64,000 bases of DNA from Diphasiastrum complanatum. Its lineage: Eukaryota; Streptophyta; Lycopodiopsida; Lycopodiales; Lycopodiaceae. A model generated the notes under the pieces. The model worked only from the letters and a program-made list of their open reading frames with translations, did not search any database and was not told the origin of the DNA. The position numbers were made by a program, and so were the translations under genes. The DNA lies in assembly GCA_029204225.1 (NCBI GenBank), contig CM055092.1, positions 15,090,059 to 15,154,058 of the forward strand, in the 5' to 3' direction. Shown piece after piece: positions 57,400-64,000 of this stretch (the stretch's first letter is position 1; the number at the start of each line of letters is the position of its first letter).

Positions 57400-58860
57400 A
57401 TGCAGTTACACACTCACTTGTTGGCATTGATTCTCAAGGAGACTTCCAGTTGGTTACCGGGAAGCAGTTTATGCGTAGCCTGCCAAAGGCTGACGATGCA
57501 GCTCTTCTTTCCATTCAGAGTACATCGGTTGCTGTTTCACTTTCACCATCTGTGGGTCCTCCTTAGGTTGATGCTGCTTCGGATTTACAGGTTGTTGCTG
57601 TGTGCCTTGCGCCTATATGCCTTGATTCACAGATATCGTATTCAGTGGTCATTCCTGGTTTCATTGATATTGAGGCCGTATACCTTGGTGGTATTTCTAC
57701 TATTGCTTTTGCGCATACTTCAGATTGCCCTCCTGGTTCGTGGTTGGTGCAGTATCTTCTACATTGGTCTCTATATCTCCATCTCTTGAGTCTGTTATGG
57801 CCGATGTTCCTGCTGATTTCTATGGGGTTCTTCATGGGTCCACGTTTGATGGTTCCCTCGCTATTGCTGATCAGGTTGTATCTTCTTTCACTTTACTCCA
57901 TGGATCTCTACTTGAGGTTTGTGATCTGCCTCATGATATTTCTACAGTACCTGACATGATTCATGCGCCTTTGGCCCTTACTATTACACATTTTTCATCC
58001 GAGGATATTTGCCAGATGGTCACTATTACTTATCTAGGGTATTTTATGCTGGGATCTTTATGAGTACACGGACATCCTTCCGTCTCCCGGTGTTTCTACA
58101 TATAGGTTTGCTGCAATCCATGCCGATGGTATACACTTTTGGGTTCATGCGACTGATTCCTTTTTACCTCTTGATATTTGGCATTCCTGGTTATTACGTA
58201 TCGCTTGGATTTCATTTGGACCTATTGCTTACACTACTGCTTCATTTTTAGCTATGGATATATGGCATTCCTGGTTATTACATATAGCTTGGTTTTCATT
58301 TGGACCTGTTGATTGGTGCTGGTTTTTCCATATTACTGATCGCCTATGGTGCGAATATCTCTATGATTATGCATGTGGCTCTCTATCTGTTCCTTGGATT
58401 GTTGCTCATTGTCAGGCTTGGCATATCCTGTTGGCTTGGGTTATTGCCTCCGTTCCAGCTATTGTTTGTCTGGGTGATCTTCAGGTTCCTTGTCATTTCA
58501 GGTTGCTCCATATCGCTTGGTCTCCGATGCTGAGTTGCCACTTTGTTCTGGTGTTCCGAGACCATCAGGGTACCTTGAGAGAATTCCTTCTCCTCTCTTG
58601 GATAGTTTTTGGGGATGTTGCCGCCATATACTTCAGTGTTGCTCATATGTGCTTTGATACTCATTCCCAACTACACGTGGATTGCTCCGATGCTTGCTAC
58701 TTATGTTGCGGATCTTGTTCCTCGTTCCAGTGCATTTCTTCTATTCCTCACTTGTGCGCCTGGTGTGTACTTTGGGATTACACTTGCGGCCAGTTCCGAT
58801 GGGTCATCCGATTCTCCATCCATTTTTGGTGTATCCTATGATGGATTGTTCTACCTTCTC
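57400..58860 (+). other. Gypsy-1 segment without retroviral domains
   Basis: This is where RT, RNase H and integrase core should be. No such motif is visible on either strand. One frame is open from 58036 to 58841 (268 codons, no ATG before 58254) and is rich in Trp, Phe, Leu and Cys. It includes a duplicated block around DIWHSWLL-(R/H)-IAW (about 58178 and 58253). I do not recognise it. Confidence 0.5.
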
Positions 58861-58889
58861 GGGCTTTTTGGATACCTTGGTGCTCGAGA

Positions 58890-59015
58890 GCTTATTACCC
58901 GGGCCAGTTCTCATTTACAGCATGTTCAGCAGCGTTATCAGACCTCAGTTGATCGTCACCGCCGCCATGTTGAGTTTCAGATTGGAGATATGGTTTATCT
59001 ACGCCTACGGTTTGC
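58890..59015 (+). pseudogene. Gypsy-1 integrase C-terminal fragment, forward part
   Basis: SHLQHVQQRYQTSVDRHRR followed by VEFQIGDMVYLRLR is the segment after the integrase core of gypsy elements. The expected continuation is found inverted at 59432-59020. Confidence 0.75.
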
Positions 59016-59019
59016 ACGT

Positions 59020-59432
59020 CATCATTTTGTCCAGGGCCCTCGCACAAAAGAAAAAGACCCAACTGCCGAAAAGAAACTGGTTCAAGTAGCAGCAAGCCCT
59101 GGTGCATCAACAACTAGAACAACATCTGATGTAGAGAAATCAACAAGTGTAGCAAGAGCACGATCCTGATCCGCAAGTGATGGTGTATGATAAAAGACAT
59201 CAATAGGCTCCCATGTAGCCTCCTCACTCTGGAGCAGTAGGAAACTTAGCATCACAAGGAGCGTCATCCTCAATAGCAGCACGTAATAAACTGACATGGA
59301 ATACATCACCGGCGCATGTGGAAGCAGGAAGCTGTAAGCGATATGTAACTGGACTAAGAACCTCCAAAATGCGATAAGGCCCATAATAACGTGGTGCAAG
59401 CTTCTCAGTAGAAGCAGTTATGGACTCGGCTC
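59020..59432 (-). pseudogene. Gypsy-1 integrase C-terminal end, inverted
   Basis: The minus strand reads TASTEKLAPRYYGPYRILEV, then SPVTYRLQLPAS and VFHVSLLRAAI, the segment that normally follows GDMVYLRLR. It is oriented opposite to the rest of Gypsy-1, so about 410 bp were inverted. The downstream residues contain the acidic/hydrophobic chromodomain-side tail with one frame change. Confidence 0.75.
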
Positions 59433-59434
59433 AT

Positions 59435-59860
59435 TACATTCGCCGCGTCCATTTACATTTACTTTACTTTATGCATAAGCAGGCCTTGGGCCCTTTTTTA
59501 TTCATTAGTGACACTTAGACTATATGGTTGGCCTTTGGCCTTATTATTCATTATTAGGCCATTTGGACATATTACTGGAGAGTGGGGGCCTTCTTGGAGG
59601 GCACACTATTTTCCCTCCCAGTTGGGACCTAGCCACCGGAAGCTTCCTTTTAGGGCTTCCTCTTGGCTATAAGTAGGGAAACTGTGTCATTTGTTATTCA
59701 GCTGATGATATTGATCTCTCTCTCTTGAGCCTCCTTAATCTCTCTCTTTCCTGCTTTCTAGGGTTAAGTCTTGCTTATGTGCTGCTTTCATAGCTCAAGT
59801 CTTGCTTATGTGATGCTTTCATAGCTTAGCTCTAGATCAGCTGTGGCTCTATTCGTAACT
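59435..59860 (+). repeat. Gypsy-1 3' LTR (visible part)
   Basis: It is the partner of 54763-55186 and directly adjoins the inverted integrase segment with no polypurine tract between them. Confidence 0.8.
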
Positions 59861-61644
59861 AGGTGTAACAAATCGGACACCCAATAATCTCCATTAAGTT
59901 GTAAAAGGATGGAAGATGACTCGATGTAGGAAAAACATTGATCGAAAGGGGTCTTGAAAAAATATATGCAAGACTATGCAAAAAAGAGGAAGTGACAATA
60001 CATGACTTTAATCTCGTTAGCTTCTCGATATCATATTGACGAGCTGTAAAGCACAATAGACGTGAGTCTCTATAGGAAGACCAAAAACATCAAAAAATTA
60101 AAAAAAAAAGATACAAAAATTGACAAAAAAAATATATCAGGCGGTAAAATGACCTAGAAAGTGGATCTACATTACCTTGATTTCTAGGTATCCCAAATTG
60201 TACGGTGCATTAGAAGTTTCTATTGTAGGAAGAATAATCATGTGAAAGCATCAAGAAAATGTATTGGAAAAGCAAGATAAATCCCAAAAAGTAATGATTC
60301 AAAAAATCAAGAAATGAACTTTTACATACCAAATTTAAGAGATGTCAAATGAAGTAGACGCACCCTCGAGAAATATGGTGATGTACAAATTCCCAAAAAT
60401 TTTAACAAAGCTCTCATTGATTAGGAAAGTTCCTACCACTTAGAAACAAATAAGTTACAAATTCATGAGCGCCCAATCAAAAGGAACATAACAATCCACT
60501 GAAACTGAAAATTGAAGCACTATATAGAGAAAACTAGAAGACAATTTCATCCCCAAAACTGAACAGACTGAACTACGATATCATAAATCCAACAAAACAA
60601 AGGAGCACTACAAAAATACTAGATCAAAACCAAGAAAATTAGGCTGTCCTCTCCAAAACTCAAATAATGAAAATTTTCAAATGCCCAAATGCAACAAAGA
60701 TCAAACAATGAAGAATATGAATTGCAAACCCCTCCTGACAAGAAAAGTGCTCTATTACAAGCTTATCACCAAAACTACACATAACACATAAGCATCTACA
60801 AATACAATAAATAGAAAGACAATTTTGCAAAGTATATAAAGTTAGACTAAAGGATATTGATCATCAACGATAGATTGAAATAATATGACCTAGTGCTAAG
60901 ATAAACTGATCTAAAAAAATCATTCTTAGCTAACCAAAGCTACTCTCCAAACAGTCAACCATCAATCATGAAGCTCTTTGACCTATCTATACTATTTGAG
61001 GCCCTGGTATCTACAAATTAAGGCTCGAGGCCCAATAATTACCATAAAAAGTGACCAAATGCCACGTCATGCTAAATAGGGGCCCAACTCCTAAGAATAC
61101 AAGATATAATCTCAAATAGTAAGCCAAGGGCTCAAGGCCCAAAGTACAATAAATAAGGGTGTTTTCACACACAAGGGGGGCCAAGAGTGACGTTGAGCCA
61201 CGCTTAGCCCCCTCCATCTCCCCCATTTCACACACAAACTTATCTGGGAGACCTTTGTTCTCTCTCTTCTATCCTATATGAACCACAAGGATGTTCTCCT
61301 GGCAAAAATTTTCAAATTTGAATGGCTCCTAAAAAATGGGGGCCCTAGGGCATGTGGAGATGCCGGAGAGTACTCCATAGCAGTTCCACTTACCCTATGT
61401 CATCATTCTTTAAGCATGGAGGATCTCACTTTTCTATGTGAGAGGGTAAGGGCCTTGATTTTTGAGAAATGGATTGGCACTTTATTAAATGCAAGTTATA
61501 CAAATGTGATGGGAGCAGTTTATTGTAAACACATTGTGACCTTACTTTTTGTAACTATGCAAGCACAAGTGGCCAAATAGTTCAAGCTTATGTTGATATC
61601 TCATACTTTCCCATGTACTTGAGGAGCTTTCCTCTAAAAGGACT

Positions 61645-61647
<3 letters not shown>
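59861..61647. other. AT-rich stretch, no gene seen
   Basis: No protein domain was recognised. A GC-richer patch at about 61010-61240 could be LTR-like but has no partner. Confidence 0.45.

Positions 61648-61710
<63 letters not shown>
61648..61710. repeat. (CT)n microsatellite
   Basis: About 31 CT units. Confidence 0.97.
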
Positions 61711-61714
<4 letters not shown>

Positions 61715-62000
61715 CACGCAAGACAAAGGGAGAGCTCACACTGATTCGTCTATCGATGCTCTCAAGAAAGAAGTTTCGCTATCAAAATCGAAGCTTCCTC
61801 TCATTTAACTACTTCGGCTAAGATCCAACAGCTTGAAAGTCAAGTGGAACAGCATCATATTGTTGTCCGATCCCGGGCAGATGTGCTTAAAGGTCCTAAT
61901 ACTGCTGTTCTACCACCTCCACTTTCATTTATCTCAGCTACATTCACCGAGAGCCGTTTGTGAGAGCAAAAGGCTCTTAATGTCCGAGTCAGAGGTATTA
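61711..62000 (+). other. Unclassified coiled-coil-like coding remnant
   Basis: Frames starting at ATG 61711 (MARKTKGELT) and, after shifts, SSIDALKKEVSLSKSK and KIQQLESQVEQHH resemble the N-terminal coiled coil of a LINE ORF1 or a Gag. It is too short to classify. Confidence 0.3.
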
Positions 62001-62472
62001 CGAACTCAGTTACGGACTACAGGATACAGGCCTATTGGGCTCCTCTGCATATATTCCGCAGGCCTCTATACATTTACTGTTGGTTATGTATATTTCTGGT
62101 TACGCATTTTATATTAGTCATGTACAGGCCCCAGAGCCTTTTTATATGCTTATGACCCGCATTGGGTCCTTTTTTATGACATTGACTAGCCTTGGGCCCT
62201 TATTATATGGTTATATGCGGAGTGGGGGCCCGTAGGAGGGCGCACTATTTTCCCTCCACATTTTGCCTCCCTTTACTTTTGAATTCCTATTTTAGGGTTC
62301 ATTGGTAGGGTATTTATAGGGGCATTTGTACACTCATTTTTCAGATTATTGATTGGTATTGCTTGGGCTCTTCGTGGGAGAACCTATTGTCTTGTCTATT
62401 GCTTGTAGGGCTTTAGTCTATTGCTGTCTTTTATGCTTCATTGATTTAACACCTGAGATTTTGATCATAACT
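62001..62472 (+). repeat. Gypsy-2 5' LTR (left border uncertain)
   Basis: It shares blocks with the Gypsy-1 LTR, such as GAGTGGGGGCC followed by GAGGGCGCACTATTTTCCCT (about 62220). It has a TATA element (TATTTATAGG at 62311-62320) and ends near a Met-tRNA primer site. No second copy lies in the window to fix the start. Confidence 0.6.
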
Positions 62473-62484
62473 TGGTATCAGAGC
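62473..62484 (+). other. Gypsy-2 primer-binding site
   Basis: TGGTATCAGAGC, the complement of the initiator Met-tRNA end. Confidence 0.8.
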
Positions 62485-63256
62485 ACTTTCCTGATTGCTG
62501 AATTTCAGATCTGATTTTTTGATTGGGTGCCCACTTTCCTTGCTGATTTTTCTCTCTTTGTTGAGGGCTTTCGTCTCTTTGCTTCAGCAACATTCAACAC
62601 AGTTTGGAGGAGGACCAACTCCCATCAGAGCATTTTCCTTGGCGGAGCTTTAGCAGATAGTTAGCGGAAGTACTTCCGCTAAATTTGGCGGCCGGAAAAT
62701 TTTTTTTTTTTTTTTTTTTTGGGCAGATTATTTCCAGCGCCCAAGTTCCAAATCCTTTTCCCTTTTTTTTGAATCCTCCATTTGATTCAGGGACAGGATT
62801 CCCAGCCATCTTTTCAGCATTGATTGGAGGCTGTCCAACGCCCTACTTCATCACATTTTTCAGCCATTGTTCCAGCAGAGTTTCAGCCATATTTCAGTTT
62901 TGATTGGAGGCTGTCCATCGCCCTATTTCATCACGTTTTCCACAGTCTTCCAGCCATATTTTCAACATTGATTGGAGGCTGTCCAGCGCCCACTTTCATT
63001 CTCCTTGTGGTCACATTTTCCAGCCAGCTCTTCGCACACGCTTGGAGCTCTATCGAGAGGTATCTTTGCTGGTTTTTCCTTGCTTTCCTTGCTGGTTTTT
63101 CCTTGCTTTCCACACCTTTTCTTGACATTTGTCATTTCCTTTCTTGCTCTTAGTGTCGTTTGTGTACCTAAAGCGTATTTGGGGTGACGACAAAAGTCCG
63201 CTCCCTTCGATATTAAGCTTTTCTTACACTCTCTTCACTTCCTGGATTCCTTGACC
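62485..63256 (+). other. Gypsy-2 leader with palindrome, hairpin and tandem repeats
   Basis: It contains the perfect 18-bp palindrome AGCGGAAGTACTTCCGCT (62663-62680), a stem with a poly-T loop (62681-62700 with 62730-62747), and three copies of GATTGGAGGCTGTCCANCGCCC (about 62822, 62902, 62970). The pre-gag block GGGGTGACGACAAAAGTCC lies at about 63181. The same architecture occurs in Gypsy-1. Confidence 0.7.
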
Positions 63257-64000
63257 ATGGATACTTCCCCTACATCTTCTGAGCCTCGCATACCGTCTTC
63301 CACTTACCTTGACGAAGTACGGCATGAATTCCGAGATCATCTTAGGGAAGCCATGAGTGATGTACGTACTGATTTATGCCAGGAGTTACGAGAGACATTC
63401 ACTACCCTTTCTGCCCAGATTGCTACACTATCATTACAGTCCAGTGTTTCTCCACTATCTCCACCTGTTCCCCCACAGCGTACATTTCCACTACCCGAGA
63501 CTCCTTCATCTTCTGTTCCTTTGCCACGAGACTTTAAGGATAAGGTTCAGCTTACTGTGTATTTTGGGTCATCCGATGGGAATGAACTCGAGAATTGGTA
63601 TTCTAAGCTTGAGACCTACTTCCTTATGTTTCCTAAGACTGACATTCAACGGATACATTTGGCTGCTTTACATTTGGAGGGCCGTGCTGCTACTTGGTGG
63701 CGCATGTTTCGCCAGACGGCTTCACACCCTGGCCTTGCTAGCTGGACAGAGTTTATGATAGCACTCCGCCTAGCGATGATTGATCCTCAGTGGCTTATTC
63801 GACAGCGCGACATCTTTCGCAGTTTATCTCACACTGGTGACTTGGCTGCTTATACGACACGGTTTACAGAGCTTTCCTATCTATTCCCAGATATTTCTAC
63901 ATTGGAGCTCATCTCTCGCTACGTTGCTAGTCTACGAGGCGCACTCACGTATGATGTTTCTTCTTTTTTTCCACTCACTCTTTCTCACGCCATCTCCCTT
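63257..64000 (+). CDS. Gypsy-2 gag (intact, runs off the window)
   Basis: It is open from ATG 63257 (MDTSPTSSEPRIPSSTYLDE) to the window end, 248 codons without a stop. The Gag core is intact: VQLTVYFGSSDGNELENWYS, IHLAALHLEGRAATWWRMFR, DPQWLIRQRDIFRSL, ISRYVASLRGALTYDVSSF. Gag forms the particle in which reverse transcription happens. It aligns well with the broken gag of Gypsy-1 and is the best-preserved retroelement gene in the window. An N-terminal helical region (about residues 20-60) is likely. Confidence 0.9.
   Translation, partial: MDTSPTSSEPRIPSSTYLDEVRHEFRDHLREAMSDVRTDLCQELRETFTTLSAQIATLSLQSSVSPLSPPVPPQRTFPLPETPSSSVPLPRDFKDKVQLTVYFGSSDGNELENWYSKLETYFLMFPKTDIQRIHLAALHLEGRAATWWRMFRQTASHPGLASWTEFMIALRLAMIDPQWLIRQRDIFRSLSHTGDLAAYTTRFTELSYLFPDISTLELISRYVASLRGALTYDVSSFFPLTLSHAISL

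Larger units (their letters stand above)
54763..59860 (+). mobile_element. Gypsy-1: rearranged Ty3/gypsy element
   Basis: Direct terminal repeats of about 425 bp (54763-55186 and 59435-59860) enclose leader, gag, protease, a stretch with no retroviral domain and a rearranged integrase tail. RT, RNase H and the integrase core are absent. The Met-tRNA primer site found in the related Gypsy-2 (62473-62484) is replaced here by unrelated bases. The outer LTR borders are truncated or unclear. Confidence 0.85.

Noticed and set aside
58254-58841. Multi-spanning membrane protein
   Set aside because: Hydrophobic residues are frequent but broken by many Cys, His and Trp; the frame sits inside a rearranged retroelement and has no ATG at its start, so a real membrane protein is not supported.
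62815-63000. Possible CRISPR-like array (regular repeats and spacers)
   Set aside because: Only three imperfect units, in a eukaryotic gypsy leader; the same repeats occur in Gypsy-1.

Overview
The window reads as nuclear DNA of a land plant with a large, repeat-swollen genome. The only host gene I recognise is phytoene desaturase (PDS) on the minus strand: two clearly coding exons (31108-31295 and 23632-23794) with canonical splice sites, separated by a 7.3 kb intron full of transposons, plus a tentative tiny last exon (23509-23523). No further PDS exon was found between 31296 and 64000, so the next intron upstream would exceed 32 kb. Giant introns together with this mix of elements suggest a gymnosperm or fern, but the sequence does not let me name a species.

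Layout. 1-20700 is a nest of Ty1/copia elements: an internally deleted copy between two LTRs (1774-3955); a structurally complete but stop-riddled element (Copia-1, 4270-10692, minus); two gag remnants in opposite orientation (11381-12391); a pair of related LTRs facing each other as an inverted repeat (13088-13671 and 13984-14632); two RT/RNase H remnants (14856-15465 and 17941-19490); and a candidate solo LTR (20277-20683). 21229-31300 is the PDS 3' region. Its big intron holds three short hAT-like non-autonomous elements, two of them with perfect 8-bp target duplications, and a non-autonomous Athila/Tat-like gypsy element with a repetitive leader. 31800-35625 is a decayed gypsy gag-pol remnant.

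36340-43953 is a LINE district: a fragment on the plus strand, a nearly full-length LINE-A (minus) lying between two (GA)n tracts, and a 5'-truncated relative, LINE-B. The two share a 3'-terminal hairpin with compensatory base changes and a C-terminal PCNA-binding-like motif at the same spacing behind a shared TGA. 43954-52835 is a DNA-transposon district: short GGTACC-rich elements, their apparent autonomous hAT parent (44812-50232, transposase exons on plus, AT-hook tail, an antisense ORF), and an internally deleted second hAT (50297-52835) with a BED finger and different subterminal motifs. Both sit in (TA)n tracts.

54763-59860 is a scrambled gypsy element (Gypsy-1): gag and protease present, most of pol missing and replaced by unrelated sequence, integrase tail partly inverted. 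62000-64000 is the 5' part of a related but intact-looking gypsy (Gypsy-2), whose open gag runs off the window edge. Long AT-rich stretches between these show no gene I can support.

The most interesting material is the set of hAT-like elements that share CATAG-type termini but carry different self-complementary subterminal motifs, and the LINE family with a covarying 3' hairpin, a PIP-box-like tail and apparent (TC)n targeting.
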